A stretch of DNA of 64,000 nt from Sphingobium cyanobacteriorum (GTDB taxonomy: Bacteria > Pseudomonadota > Alphaproteobacteria > Sphingomonadales > Sphingomonadaceae), in assembly GCF_030580935.1 (NCBI RefSeq), contig NZ_JAUQOM010000008.1, positions 62,001-126,000 of the forward strand, given 5' to 3'. The notes beneath the pieces were generated by a model. That model was given only the letters and a program-made list of their open reading frames with translations, had not been told where the DNA came from and did not search any database. The position numbers and the translations under genes were made by a program. Shown here piece by piece: positions 1 through 8,744 of this stretch. The stretch's first letter is position 1. Every line of letters starts with the position of its first letter.

Positions 1-202
1 AGTGATGGTGCAGGTAAGGCACCATGAAAGCCCATGATCATGCGGTCATCGTGAATCCGATGGTGCAATAGACATATGCCATCATCATCGCCCTTTTGAT
101 CAAGCTGTAGCATGAGTTGACAGCGGCTTGGCATCGCGGCGACAGCTTTGGCCGTAATCCGCATGGCACGCGATGTTGCAAGCCAATCTTTACGGGAACA
201 AC

Positions 203-1771
203 ATGACAGAACAGTCGATTTACCGTCGTTTCCAGCAATCTGCCCGCATTCATGCGGATCGGATCGCCATCCGCGGCGACGCCGGCGACCTGAGTTATAC
301 CGCACTGGAGCAGGCCAGCCGGGACTTGGGGCGGGCGCTGATGGCGTGTGGCATTGAGCGGGGGGACAGGATCGCGATCTGGGGTGTCAACAGCGCGCCA
401 TGGGCGATGGCGGCGCTGGGCATCCAGGCGGCTGGCGGGACTTTGGTGCCCATCGGCACGCGGCTGCGCGGACGTGAGGCGGAGGGCATTTTGAACGATG
501 CCGGCGCGCGCATCGTGTTCTGCGACGAAAAATTCGGCAGCTTCAATTATGTCGAGGCGCTGCTGGAGCGCGATATTCCGACGCTGGAGGTGATTGTCGT
601 CCTTGATGGCGGCGGCGATGGGCAGGGCAAGGTGATCAGCCTGTCCGCCTTGCGTGCCAGGGCCGGCCAGGTGAGCGAAGACGCGCTCGACCAGCGGATC
701 GCGCAGGCCACTGGCGATGACATCATCGACATCATCTTCACGTCCGGCACGACCGGCAAGCCCAAGGGCGTGCCGATGACCAGCGCGCAAAGCCTGTTCG
801 CTTGCGATGTCCAGCGCGACGATATCGCTTTCTTCACGCAGGATGACGTGTTCGCCGTGACCTATCCGTTCGCGCACAACGCCGGATACCGGGCTGGCTG
901 GCAGGTTTCCGTCCTCAACGGCGTGAAGATCATCCCGGTCAGCACGTTTGAGCCTGGCGAATTGTTGCGGATGATCGAGAGAGAGAAGCTGACGTTCATG
1001 CCGCTGGCCCCGCCCATCGCGCAGGGCATCATCGACCACCCGGACCGGATAGGCACCGACATGACCAGCGTTCGTCTGGTCGCGACCGGAGGCACCACAA
1101 TTCCTGTGCGGCAGGTTGAGGAGTTGCGCGATGCGTTCGGTCCGGGCACCGTGGTGCAGACCGGCTACGGCCTGACGGAAACGGCCGGCTCCGTCACCAC
1201 CACGCTCCCCGGCGATGCGCCCGAAGTCGTGGCAAAGACAGTGGGCCGGGCGCTCGCCTGCCTGGATGTGAAGATCGTTGGCCCTGACCATCAGGAACTG
1301 CCCGTGGGAGAGGTGGGCGAAATCGCCGTGCGTGGACCCCAGGTGCTCAAGGGCTATTATAACAATCCTGAAGCGACAGCATCAGCCTTTACCTCTGATG
1401 GTTTCTTCCTGACCGGGGATGCTGGCTGGGTGGACGAAAAAGGCAATTATTCCATTACCGACCGCATCAAGGACATGTATCTTGTGGGTGGTTTCAACTG
1501 CTATCCGGCCGAGATCGAAGGCATGATGCAGGGTATTCCGGGTGTCGCGCGGGTCGCGGTGATCGGCGTGGATGACCAACGCCTTGGTCAGGTCGGCCGG
1601 GCGTTCATCGTCAAGGCGCCCGATGCACAACTGACCGAGGAAGCAGTGATTGCCTGGTGCCGCAAGGAGATGGCGAATTACAAGGTGCCGCGTTCGGTGC
1701 GCTTCATCGATGCGCTGCCGCTGAACGCGACGGGCAAGGTCGCCAAGATCGAATTGCGAGGGATAGATTGA
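203..1771 (+). CDS. AMP-forming acyl-CoA ligase (FadD/FadD3-like)
   Basis: Predicted to activate a carboxylic acid to its CoA thioester through an acyl-adenylate in the cytoplasm. The 522-residue product has the ANL-superfamily landmarks: the phosphate-binding loop FTSGTTGKPKGVP, the GYGLTETAG adenine-site motif, the TGDAGWVDEKG and DRIKDMYLVGGFNCYP hinge region, and a C-terminal NATGKVAK lysine that normally catalyses adenylation. The ATG at 203 is preferred over an in-frame codon at 173 because the protein then begins at the usual family N-terminus. It heads a same-strand run with an enoyl-CoA hydratase 6 bp downstream and an SDR after that, so it probably starts the pathway. The hinge resembles steroid-side-chain ligases of the FadD3 type, but the substrate cannot be read from sequence. 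Confidence 0.9.
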   Translation: MTEQSIYRRFQQSARIHADRIAIRGDAGDLSYTALEQASRDLGRALMACGIERGDRIAIWGVNSAPWAMAALGIQAAGGTLVPIGTRLRGREAEGILNDAGARIVFCDEKFGSFNYVEALLERDIPTLEVIVVLDGGGDGQGKVISLSALRARAGQVSEDALDQRIAQATGDDIIDIIFTSGTTGKPKGVPMTSAQSLFACDVQRDDIAFFTQDDVFAVTYPFAHNAGYRAGWQVSVLNGVKIIPVSTFEPGELLRMIEREKLTFMPLAPPIAQGIIDHPDRIGTDMTSVRLVATGGTTIPVRQVEELRDAFGPGTVVQTGYGLTETAGSVTTTLPGDAPEVVAKTVGRALACLDVKIVGPDHQELPVGEVGEIAVRGPQVLKGYYNNPEATASAFTSDGFFLTGDAGWVDEKGNYSITDRIKDMYLVGGFNCYPAEIEGMMQGIPGVARVAVIGVDDQRLGQVGRAFIVKAPDAQLTEEAVIAWCRKEMANYKVPRSVRFIDALPLNATGKVAKIELRGID

Positions 1772-1777
1772 ACCGCC

Positions 1778-2554
1778 ATGGGCAAAGACCTGGTTCTGGT
1801 CGCGATTGACAATGGCATCGCCACCGTCACGCTGAATGATCCGCCCAAGCGCAACGCCTTTTCCAAGCGGATGCGCGAAGAATTGATCGAGGTGTTTTCA
1901 GAACTGAACGAAACCCCGGAATGCCGGGCGATCGTCCTGACCGGGGCGGACGGAACCTTCTGTTCGGGTGGTGACATCAGCGAGATGGAAACGCGCACCC
2001 AGATGGTGGCCCGATCTCGGCTGGTGGTGACGACCGACCTTGCCCGGCTGATGCTGACCGGCCCGAAACCCATCATCGCGGCGGTGGAGGGGGCGGCGAT
2101 GGGCGCGGGCCTCACGATCGCGTCGGCCTGCGACTATTGCGTCACGGCCAGCAATGCGCGCCTGTGTTTCGCCTTTGCGCGGGTTGGTCTGTTGCCTGAT
2201 ACCAGTGCGTTCTGGATCGTTCCACGCCGCGTCGGCCTGGCCAAGGCGCAGGAACTGTTCTCGCTGGCGCGCACCTTCGACGCGGCGGAAGCGCATCGGA
2301 TCAATCTGGTCAATGAAGTGGTCGAACCGGGCACGGCGCTGGCCCGTGCGCGCGCCGTGGCCGCGGAATATGCGGCCATGCCGCCGGTGACGACCGCGAT
2401 CCTGCGCGGCGTGTTCGCGCAGGGCTTCGCGTCGCTCGAATCCGCGATCCAGTTCGAATTGGTGGCTCAGCCGCTGATGCAGAAAACAGCCGACCATGCC
2501 GAGGCGGTTGCCGCCTTTCGGGGCAAGCGCAAGCCGTCGTTCAAGGGGGACTGA
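1778..2554 (+). CDS. Enoyl-CoA hydratase/isomerase (crotonase) family
   Basis: A 258-residue crotonase-fold enzyme, expected to hydrate or isomerise an unsaturated acyl-CoA. The oxyanion-hole segment GTFCSGGDISEM and the second one around AAVEGAAMGAGL are clear, followed by ARVGLLPD at the catalytic-acid region and the C-terminal helices. At the position where many hydratases carry the second catalytic Glu there is Asp (LLPDTSAF), so isomerase or another crotonase chemistry is possible. It starts 6 bp after the CoA-ligase stop and is almost certainly cotranscribed with it. Confidence 0.88.
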   Translation: MGKDLVLVAIDNGIATVTLNDPPKRNAFSKRMREELIEVFSELNETPECRAIVLTGADGTFCSGGDISEMETRTQMVARSRLVVTTDLARLMLTGPKPIIAAVEGAAMGAGLTIASACDYCVTASNARLCFAFARVGLLPDTSAFWIVPRRVGLAKAQELFSLARTFDAAEAHRINLVNEVVEPGTALARARAVAAEYAAMPPVTTAILRGVFAQGFASLESAIQFELVAQPLMQKTADHAEAVAAFRGKRKPSFKGD

Positions 2555-2686
2555 TTGCCCGGCCTTGGGCCTGTGCCAGATAGTTGATCGCATTCCCGAT
2601 TGAGCATGGGATCGCATGTTCGGCCATTTTGCCGGAGCGCCTGCGCTGTTAGGCTGCAGACCTGGCCAAGGGCGGGAGCATCAAGA

Positions 2687-3451
2687 GTGAATCAGATTGA
2701 CCTGAACGGCCGGGTGGCCGTGGTGACGGGAGGCGCAAGCGGCCTGGGGCTGGCGACCGCGCAACGCTTTCTTGCCTCCGGCGCGCGGGTAACAATCTGG
2801 GATCGGGACGAAGATCGCGTCGCGCAGGTGGTCGCCGATCTTGCGCCGCTGGGCGACGTGGCGGGTACGACGGTGGACATCGGCGATGCGGCGGCGGTGG
2901 AACGCGGCATGGCCGTTGTCCAGGCCCGCGAAGGGCGGATCGACATTGTGGTGAACAGCGCCGGCATTTCCGGCCTGTCCTGTCCCTCGGACGAGGTATC
3001 GCTTGATCTGTGGGACCAGCAGATGCGGGTCAACCTGTCAGGGGCATTCTATGTCTGCCGCGCGGCAATCCCCCACATGAAGGCCAATGGCCATGGTCGC
3101 ATCATCCTCGTTGCCTCTGCGGCGGGGAAGGATGGCAATCCGCAGCAAGCGCCCTATTCGGCGGCCAAGGCAGGCGTCATCGGCCTGACCAAGTCGCTGG
3201 GCAAGGAACTTGGGCCGTTTGGCATCATGGTCAACTGCATCGCGCCGACCATCTTCGAAACCCCCATGCATGAAGTTTCGAAAGCGCGCCTTGGCGTCGG
3301 CCTGATGGATGCGATCAAGGCCAAGATACCGCTGGGCCGCGCAGGCCGTCCCGACGAGTTCGCGGCCATGGCGGCCTGGCTCGCGTCGGACGAATGCTCC
3401 TACACCACCGGCTTCGTCTTTGACCTCACCGGCGGTCGCTCCACATACTGA
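2687..3451 (+). CDS. SDR-family NAD(P)-dependent oxidoreductase
   Basis: A classical short-chain dehydrogenase of 254 residues, likely oxidising a hydroxy-acyl-CoA or ring alcohol. It has the Rossmann motif TGGASGLG near residue 13, NSAG in the middle, and the YSAAKAG catalytic Tyr/Lys pair. The start is taken as GTG at 2687, because a GGGAG ribosome site lies about 8 bp upstream and the protein then begins at the usual point; a longer frame from 2600 adds residues with no family match. The 132 bp between this gene and the hydratase hold no obvious gene. The racemase-like gene begins 13 bp downstream. Confidence 0.9.
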   Translation: MNQIDLNGRVAVVTGGASGLGLATAQRFLASGARVTIWDRDEDRVAQVVADLAPLGDVAGTTVDIGDAAAVERGMAVVQAREGRIDIVVNSAGISGLSCPSDEVSLDLWDQQMRVNLSGAFYVCRAAIPHMKANGHGRIILVASAAGKDGNPQQAPYSAAKAGVIGLTKSLGKELGPFGIMVNCIAPTIFETPMHEVSKARLGVGLMDAIKAKIPLGRAGRPDEFAAMAAWLASDECSYTTGFVFDLTGGRSTY

Positions 3452-3464
3452 ACGGGACATCATC

Positions 3465-4259
3465 ATGCGTATCTGGCATCAGTCGATGGCCTCGCTGGAA
3501 TCTCTGGGCGCCTATGGCGCGGCGTTGGAGAAACGTGTGCCAGACCTCGTCTCGTCCGGCACGGAGGTAACTATCCATGGCGTTCCAAAGGAAAGCTATG
3601 CCGGCTTGCCGCCCGCTGACGTGCTGCGTTACCCCTATGCCAAATACCGCATCCACGACCAGGTGCTGAGCCTTGTCGCGCAGGCGGAGCGGGAGGGATA
3701 TGATGCGGTCGCGTTCGCAACCTTCGCCGAACCGTTGCTGCAACAGGCCCGCTCTATCGTCGATATTCCCGTGACCTCGATGGTCGAGGCGTCGCTGCTG
3801 GTGGGGTGTTCGCTGGCGCGGCGCATAGCCCTTGTCACGCTGGCGCCGGAAAATCGCGTGCGGCTGACCGAGCAAGTCGAACGCCATGGTCTGGGCGACC
3901 GGATCGCCGGCATCTATCCGCTTGATCCGCCAGTGACAGAGTTCGTCCTCGCCGCTGCCTTTGACGAGCCGCAGGCTGTGATCGATGCGTTCAGTCACAC
4001 CGCACGCCGGGCGATTGCCGATGGCGCCGATCTGGTCATTCCGGCCGAGGGCGTTTTCACAGAGCTGCTGGCCGCGCAAAAGATCGACCGTATCGATGGT
4101 GCGGCGGTAATGGACTGCGTGGCAGTCGTGCTGGCCTATACTGAAATGATGGTGATGTTGCGCCAGCGGACGGGACTTGGCGTTGGACGGCGGTGGGACC
4201 ATGCAAGGGCGCCGGCCGAACTGATGCAGCGGTTAGGGGATTTTTTCGGGCCGCTATGA
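3465..4259 (+). CDS. Asp/Glu/hydantoin racemase-superfamily protein lacking both usual cysteines
   Basis: A 264-residue relative of the aspartate/glutamate/hydantoin racemase and arylmalonate decarboxylase superfamily. The two-domain pattern is visible: an FATFAEPLL loop near residues 84-92, SMVEASLLVG near 105-114, and DGADLVIPAEGV near 187-197. Family members normally use one or two cysteines in the first and last of these loops; here they read Thr86 and Glu195. Racemisation by the two-thiol mechanism is therefore unlikely, and a lyase, isomerase or decarboxylase-like reaction is possible. The ATG at 3465 is chosen because a longer open frame from 3309 would overlap the SDR. It is the last gene of this run; a hairpin follows directly. 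Confidence 0.8.
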   Translation: MRIWHQSMASLESLGAYGAALEKRVPDLVSSGTEVTIHGVPKESYAGLPPADVLRYPYAKYRIHDQVLSLVAQAEREGYDAVAFATFAEPLLQQARSIVDIPVTSMVEASLLVGCSLARRIALVTLAPENRVRLTEQVERHGLGDRIAGIYPLDPPVTEFVLAAAFDEPQAVIDAFSHTARRAIADGADLVIPAEGVFTELLAAQKIDRIDGAAVMDCVAVVLAYTEMMVMLRQRTGLGVGRRWDHARAPAELMQRLGDFFGPL

Positions 4260-4416
4260 TCCTGCGGTTCGATAGCCGCAGGCGCATTGCCGACATGATC
4301 TCTTTCCGCGCCATTTCGCAATCGTGACAGGTGGGCGTACTGGGATCACAAGACTTTGCCGCTTCGTTGGGATCGCAGCGTCGCTCCATCCGATGGACAT
4401 GCATTCGGGCCGCCAT
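4057..4416 (-). CDS. Possible small Cys-rich open frame after the glycerate-kinase-like gene
   Basis: An ATG lies 4 nt beyond the stop of the glycerate-kinase-like gene on the same strand and opens a frame of about 119 codons. The part in otherwise non-coding DNA (about 4260-4416) reads like protein, with a cluster CDPSTPTCHDCEMARKEI that could bind zinc and an Arg-rich stretch MRLRLSNRR. The rest runs antisense to the racemase-like gene and looks like shadow sequence. It may be a real short gene, a fragment or chance. No family is recognised. Confidence 0.2.
   Translation of the reverse strand: MAARMHVHRMERRCDPNEAAKSCDPSTPTCHDCEMARKEIMSAMRLRLSNRRIIAARKNPLTAASVRPAPLHGPTAVQRQVPSAGATSPSFQYRPARLPRSPLPPHHRYGRSFARPAAL
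4261..4282 (+). terminator. Hairpin immediately after the racemase-like gene
   Basis: CCTGCGG and CCGCAGG form a perfect 7-bp stem with an 8-nt loop, 2 bp beyond the stop codon. No T run follows on the + strand, so it may be a weak terminator or an mRNA 3' end. The opposing glycerate-kinase-like gene ends at 4421. Confidence 0.4.
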
Positions 4417-4420
4417 CGGT

Positions 4421-5683
4421 TCAGCCGATGAATACGGCCCGGATGTCGTTGACATTGGTGCGGGTTGGTCCCGTTATCAACAACTCGCCAGTCGCGGCGA
4501 ACAGGCTGTAGCTGTCGTGCCGGGCCAGGTAGCTTGCGGCATCCAGGCCCATATTGCGGGCGCGGCTTAGCGTGTCGGGGCCGACTATGGCACCGGCGGC
4601 ATCCTCCGTACCGTCGATTCCATCGCTATCCGCCATCAGCGCCCATATGCCGGGCGCACCTTGTGCGGCGACGGCGAACGCAAGGGCGCATTCCATATTG
4701 CGCCCGCCGCGCCCGGCCGGTCCTTGTCCGATGGTCACGGCGGTTTCACCCCCGGACAGCAGGAGAAGCGGGGCGGGAGCGGGGAGGTCGTGCTGGCGGG
4801 CGGAAAGCGCGATGCCGGCCAGCATTCGCCCCACTTCGCGGCTTTCCGCCTCGATCCGATCGCCCAGGATCAGTGTCGGGATATTGGCGGCGCGCGCTGC
4901 TGCTGCGGCGGCATGGAGCGCATCGGCAGGCTTGACAATGACATGACACGAGGACCTGACCGGCGCAACCGGGCGCGGCGGATCGGGCTGCTCCAGCAGG
5001 CGGCGCACCGCGTCCGGCACCTTGATGGCATGTTCGGCCAGGATCGTCAGCGCCTGTGCATTGGTGCCCTCGTCCGGCAGCGTCGGGCCGGAACCGATAT
5101 CGCCCGGATCGTCGCCCGGAACGTCACTCATGGTGAGTGTGACCAGCCGGGCGGGTGTCGCCGCCTGCGCCAGCCAGCCGCCCTTGATGGCGGACAGGCG
5201 CTTGCGGATCAGATTCATGGCGCCGATGCCGACTCCTGCGGTGAGCAGGGCATGGTTCACCGCCTGTTTATCGGCCAGCGCAAGGGGTGGGCGTGGCAGG
5301 GCCAGCAGGGCCGAAGCGCCACCGGATATGAGCGCCAGCACCAGATCGTCCGGTCCAAGCCCCTGAACGGCGGCCAGGATGCGTCGGGCCGCTTCCTGGC
5401 TACGATGATCTGGCACGGGATGACTGGCCTCCAGCACCTGGATACGGCCTGCCGGTTCGGCATGGCCATCGCGAGTGACGACAATGCCGGATAAGGGGAC
5501 GTCCGGCCATGCCGCATCGACGGCGGCAGCCATGGCCGCTGCGGCTTTACCCGCGCCGACCACGATGCAGCGTCCACGGGGCTTGTCCGGCAAATGCGTC
5601 AGAATGGCCGGACCGGGCATGGCGCTCGCAACGGCGGCGTCGAAAACGGTCTTCAGGAAAGTGCGAGCGTCGAAATGGGTCAC
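4421..5683 (-). CDS. Glycerate 2-kinase-like / TtuD-type (DUF4147 + MOFRL) protein
   Basis: Predicted to be a class II glycerate 2-kinase (also annotated as hydroxypyruvate reductase TtuD). It shows the N-terminal Rossmann-like domain with VVGAGKAAAAMA, the ALISGGASALL loop, the SDVPGDDPGDIGSGPT motif, and a C-terminal MOFRL domain with LLLSGGETAVT and MADSDGIDGTEDAAG. The start is uncertain: GTG at 5683 (420 residues) matches the family N-terminus, while the frame stays open to a GTG at 5749. Neither has a good ribosome site. It lies convergent to the racemase-like gene and divergent from the flavoenzyme gene. Its link to the surrounding CoA pathway is unclear; it may salvage a C3 product. 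Confidence 0.85.
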   Translation of the reverse strand: MTHFDARTFLKTVFDAAVASAMPGPAILTHLPDKPRGRCIVVGAGKAAAAMAAAVDAAWPDVPLSGIVVTRDGHAEPAGRIQVLEASHPVPDHRSQEAARRILAAVQGLGPDDLVLALISGGASALLALPRPPLALADKQAVNHALLTAGVGIGAMNLIRKRLSAIKGGWLAQAATPARLVTLTMSDVPGDDPGDIGSGPTLPDEGTNAQALTILAEHAIKVPDAVRRLLEQPDPPRPVAPVRSSCHVIVKPADALHAAAAAARAANIPTLILGDRIEAESREVGRMLAGIALSARQHDLPAPAPLLLLSGGETAVTIGQGPAGRGGRNMECALAFAVAAQGAPGIWALMADSDGIDGTEDAAGAIVGPDTLSRARNMGLDAASYLARHDSYSLFAATGELLITGPTRTNVNDIRAVFIG

Positions 5684-5844
5684 AGCGCCGGTTTCGCGGT
5701 GCCACGGCACAGTGTCAATCAGGTCTGCATTTGACGCGTATGGAACCACGACACAGCGAATATACGATAGATTGCAGCGGTCGCGTGACAGAGCGCGCCA
5801 GTCATTGTCATTAGGTGACGGGTAAACCAGCTTTGCGAGTAACC

Positions 5845-6843
5845 ATGCGCGACCAGATATTCAAAACCCGACTGACCGACATGCTGGGCATCCGGCATCC
5901 GATATTATGTGGCGGGCTTGGGCCGGGCGTTTCGGATGGGCGCTATGTCGCCGCCGTGGTCAATGCGGGCGGAATGGGTTTCATCGTTCATACCGGCTAT
6001 GAAGACCCGGACCAGTTCCTGGACGAGATGCGCCTGTGTCGCGACCTGACAGGCGGGAAGGGTTTTGGCGTCAATCTGTACATTTCGCGCGTGCCGGGAT
6101 CGGTCGAAAAGATCATCGCGCGCATCCCGGAACTGGTCGATCATGGTTGTACCGTGGTGGAAACGGCGGGCCAGAACCCGGCCCCGGTCCTGCCGGCCCT
6201 GCGCGAGGCGGGGATCAAGGTCATTCACAAGGTTCCGGGCGTTCGCTACGCACGGTCGGTGGCGAAGGCGGATGTGGACGCGGTGATCGTGGTCGGCAAC
6301 GAATGCGGTGGTCATCCCGGCATCTATCAGATCGGTACGATGGTACAGGCGGCGCAAGCTCCGCAGGAAATCGACATTCCGGTCATCATCGGTGGCGGCA
6401 TCGGCACCGGCAGCCAGATCGCCGCTGCATTGGCGATGGGCGCGGAAGGCGTCATCATGGGCACGCGCATGATGGTGGCGGAAGAGATGTGGCCATCGCG
6501 CGCATATAAGGAGCAGATGGTCGCGGCAAACGGCACCGAAAGCGTGGTGATCAAGAAGATATTGCGCGACAATCATCGGGTGATGGCGAATGAATCCACC
6601 GCTGCCGTGCTCGCGCTGGAGGAACAGGGGGTCACGGACTTCGAGGCCTATCGCCCCCATGTTACCGGCGTCCTGACGCGCGAGGGGTATAAGACCGGCA
6701 ATCTGGCGACCGGCACCTATGACTGGGGCCATTCGGCGGTATTCGCGGACCGGATAGAGCCTGTGGAGGCGATCTTCGACCGCCTGATCGATGATGCGAT
6801 GCAGGCCGGCGGAAGGTTGCGCAACCTTATGCTGCCAGCATGA
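5845..6843 (+). CDS. Nitronate monooxygenase / 2-nitropropane dioxygenase-like FMN enzyme
   Basis: A 332-residue TIM-barrel flavoprotein of the nitronate monooxygenase (NPD) family. Landmarks are LGIRHPILCGGLG at the N-terminus, GNECGGHPG near residues 151-159 with the family histidine (His157), and the phosphate-binding segment GGGIGTGSQIAAALAMGA near 176-193. In catabolic clusters such proteins are often flavin oxidoreductases acting on CoA esters or enones rather than nitroalkane oxidases, so the substrate is open. ATG 5845 is preferred to an in-frame GTG at 5815. It is divergent from the glycerate-kinase-like gene; the TauD-type gene follows after about 118 bp. Confidence 0.85.
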   Translation: MRDQIFKTRLTDMLGIRHPILCGGLGPGVSDGRYVAAVVNAGGMGFIVHTGYEDPDQFLDEMRLCRDLTGGKGFGVNLYISRVPGSVEKIIARIPELVDHGCTVVETAGQNPAPVLPALREAGIKVIHKVPGVRYARSVAKADVDAVIVVGNECGGHPGIYQIGTMVQAAQAPQEIDIPVIIGGGIGTGSQIAAALAMGAEGVIMGTRMMVAEEMWPSRAYKEQMVAANGTESVVIKKILRDNHRVMANESTAAVLALEEQGVTDFEAYRPHVTGVLTREGYKTGNLATGTYDWGHSAVFADRIEPVEAIFDRLIDDAMQAGGRLRNLMLPA

Positions 6844-6863
6844 TTTATACGGACGACATATCA

Positions 6864-6881
6864 ATATCGCTAAACCGATAT
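6864..6881. promoter_or_regulatory. Candidate operator (6-bp inverted repeat)
   Basis: ATATCGCTAAACCGATAT is an inverted repeat with 6-bp arms (ATATCG/CGATAT) and a 6-nt spacer, about 80 bp upstream of the TauD-type gene. It lies in the AT-richest part of the gap and could be a repressor site. The protein that binds it is unknown. Confidence 0.35.
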
Positions 6882-6902
6882 GAGACTTGATCGATAAACC
6901 CC

Positions 6903-6929
6903 CCTATCATGCCTTTTATCGTTGATAGG
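6903..6929. promoter_or_regulatory. Second inverted repeat upstream of the TauD-type gene
   Basis: CCTATCA (6903-6909) and TGATAGG (6923-6929) form perfect 7-bp arms with a 13-nt spacer, ending 32 bp before the TauD-type start. It could be an operator or a short 5' leader hairpin. Confidence 0.3.
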
Positions 6930-6961
6930 ACCCGCATGGGCGGGCGCTGATGGAGCGCGTG

Positions 6962-7921
6962 ATGGGTATTGAAAATATTGTCGTCGAACCGCTGACCGAG
7001 CATATTGGGGTCGAACTGCATAATGTCGTGTTCGAAGCAATGGCGCCCACCCGGCCTTTCATCGACATGATGAAGCGATTGCTGGATGAACATCGCGTGG
7101 TGCTGATCCGGGGCCAGAAGATCGAGCCAGGGACCGCGCAGGACTTCACCAGTAATTTCGGTCCGTTGCTGGACATCAAGCGTCAGGGCAGCGGGGCCCT
7201 GCATGTGCCCGATGCCGAGTGGATCAAGGTCATCTCCAACGGCAAGACCGCCGATGGCCAATTGATTGGCGATGGCAACAGTTCGGCCCAGCTATGGCAC
7301 ACCGACTCCACGCCATGGGAAGCGCCAGTCGGGCACATCGCTTTTTATTGCCGGCAGACCGTCGATCCGGCACCCAGCACCTATTTCATGGACATGATCA
7401 AAGTCTATGAAGCGTTGCCGCAGGCGATGAAGGACCGGATCGACAGGCTGCGTGTCATCCACCATTTCTTTCCGCGACAGATAGAGCCGGAAATTCATCG
7501 CAACGCGCCTTCCATGCCGCTGGAGGATCGCAAGCTTGGCACGCTGCACCCGCTCGTGCGTCGTCACCTGGGCACGGGCAAGCCGATACTGTATCTGCCC
7601 ACGCGCCGCGACAGCCTGATCCCGGACATGGATGAGGCGGAAAGCCGTGCATTGCTCACCGAATTGTGGGATTTCGTGGACACCTGCCCTTTCAAGGTCG
7701 GCCATGCGATGATGCCCGACGACTATGTCATCTGGGACAACAGCGCCACCGTACACAGCCGCGACGGCTGGCCAGCCGAGAAGGTCCGCATCATGTGGCA
7801 TATTTCCGCCGAGGGCGAGGTGCCGATCCCGCTCCATCCGCGCCGGACGCTCAACACGATCGGGCTGGACCCGGACAAGGCGCGCGAAGTGAACAAGGGC
7901 ATGGCCATGGTCGATTACTGA
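6962..7921 (+). CDS. TauD/TfdA-family Fe(II)/2-oxoglutarate dioxygenase
   Basis: A 319-residue cytoplasmic dioxygenase that would hydroxylate a substrate while decarboxylating 2-oxoglutarate. The facial triad is visible: His113 and Asp115 in LWHTDSTPW and the distal His265 in ATVHSRDGWP, with Arg276 of VRIMWH as the likely 2-oxoglutarate anchor. ATG 6962 is chosen because GGAG lies 6 bp upstream; an in-frame ATG at 6950 lacks a site. The SDR gene starts 43 bp after its stop, so hydroxylation followed by alcohol oxidation is a reasonable reading. Two inverted repeats sit upstream. The substrate is unknown. Confidence 0.88.
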   Translation: MGIENIVVEPLTEHIGVELHNVVFEAMAPTRPFIDMMKRLLDEHRVVLIRGQKIEPGTAQDFTSNFGPLLDIKRQGSGALHVPDAEWIKVISNGKTADGQLIGDGNSSAQLWHTDSTPWEAPVGHIAFYCRQTVDPAPSTYFMDMIKVYEALPQAMKDRIDRLRVIHHFFPRQIEPEIHRNAPSMPLEDRKLGTLHPLVRRHLGTGKPILYLPTRRDSLIPDMDEAESRALLTELWDFVDTCPFKVGHAMMPDDYVIWDNSATVHSRDGWPAEKVRIMWHISAEGEVPIPLHPRRTLNTIGLDPDKAREVNKGMAMVDY

Positions 7922-7964
7922 CCGGCCGGCCGACCGCGCGCCTCCCGCAAAGAACAGGATAAAA

Positions 7965-8702
7965 ATGGACCTCAGGATCGCGGGGCAACGCGCCCTTGTA
8001 ACCGGGGCCGGGCGTGGACTCGGTCGCGGCATAGCCAAGGCTTTGGCACGTGAAGGCGCACATGTCATCGCCCTTGACCGGGACGGGGACTTGGCCGCCA
8101 GCGCCGTGGCGGACATCGTTGCGGCGGGCGGCTCGGCCGAACCGATGGCACTGGACATCACCGATAGCGCGGTGGTCAACGCAGCGCTTGGCGGTATCGC
8201 GCCTGTCGAGATGTTGGTGAACTGCGCGGGCTTCTCACGCGACGCGCCGATCGCGGACATGACTGACGATGCCTGGCTGTCTGTGCTGGACGTGTGCCTG
8301 AACGGGGCTTTCTACGTCACCCGCGCCCTGGTGCCTGCAATGAAGGCAGCCCGTTATGGCCGGATCGTCAACATTTCTTCCCGCGCGCGGGAAGGGGACA
8401 ATAACAAGGCCAACTATGCGGCAGCCAAGGCCGGGCTTGTCGGCCTGACCCAGGCGCTGGCATTGGAACTGGGCAAGTCGGGCATCACCTGCAACGCCAT
8501 CGCGCCCGGCTTCTGTGATGGCGAACGTCCCCGTAGCCTGCCCCATTATGCCACGCTCAAGGAACGCGCGCTCGCCCTGACTCCGATGGACCGGCTGGGT
8601 GAAGAAGCGGACATTGCCGATGCGGCGCTCTATTTCTGCGCGCGCCAGAGCGGCTATGTAACCGGAGAGGTTCTGACAGTGGCCGGGGGGCGCTGGCGCT
8701 AG
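7965..8702 (+). CDS. SDR-family oxidoreductase (FabG-like)
   Basis: A 245-residue classical SDR with TGAGRGLG (residues 13-20), NCAG, the catalytic Ser region NISSRAREG and Tyr/Lys in YAAAKAG. AGGA lies about 7 bp before the ATG. It follows the TauD-type dioxygenase on the same strand and may oxidise the alcohol that enzyme makes. The LysR gene starts 42 bp downstream. Confidence 0.9.
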   Translation: MDLRIAGQRALVTGAGRGLGRGIAKALAREGAHVIALDRDGDLAASAVADIVAAGGSAEPMALDITDSAVVNAALGGIAPVEMLVNCAGFSRDAPIADMTDDAWLSVLDVCLNGAFYVTRALVPAMKAARYGRIVNISSRAREGDNNKANYAAAKAGLVGLTQALALELGKSGITCNAIAPGFCDGERPRSLPHYATLKERALALTPMDRLGEEADIADAALYFCARQSGYVTGEVLTVAGGRWR

Positions 8703-8744
8703 CTTGTCCTTGCGTGGGATCATAAGGCAGACCAAGATAGGCTG

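Noticed and set aside
117..122. TTGACA as a -35 element for the first CoA-ligase gene
   Set aside because: No acceptable -10 hexamer at 15-19 bp spacing.
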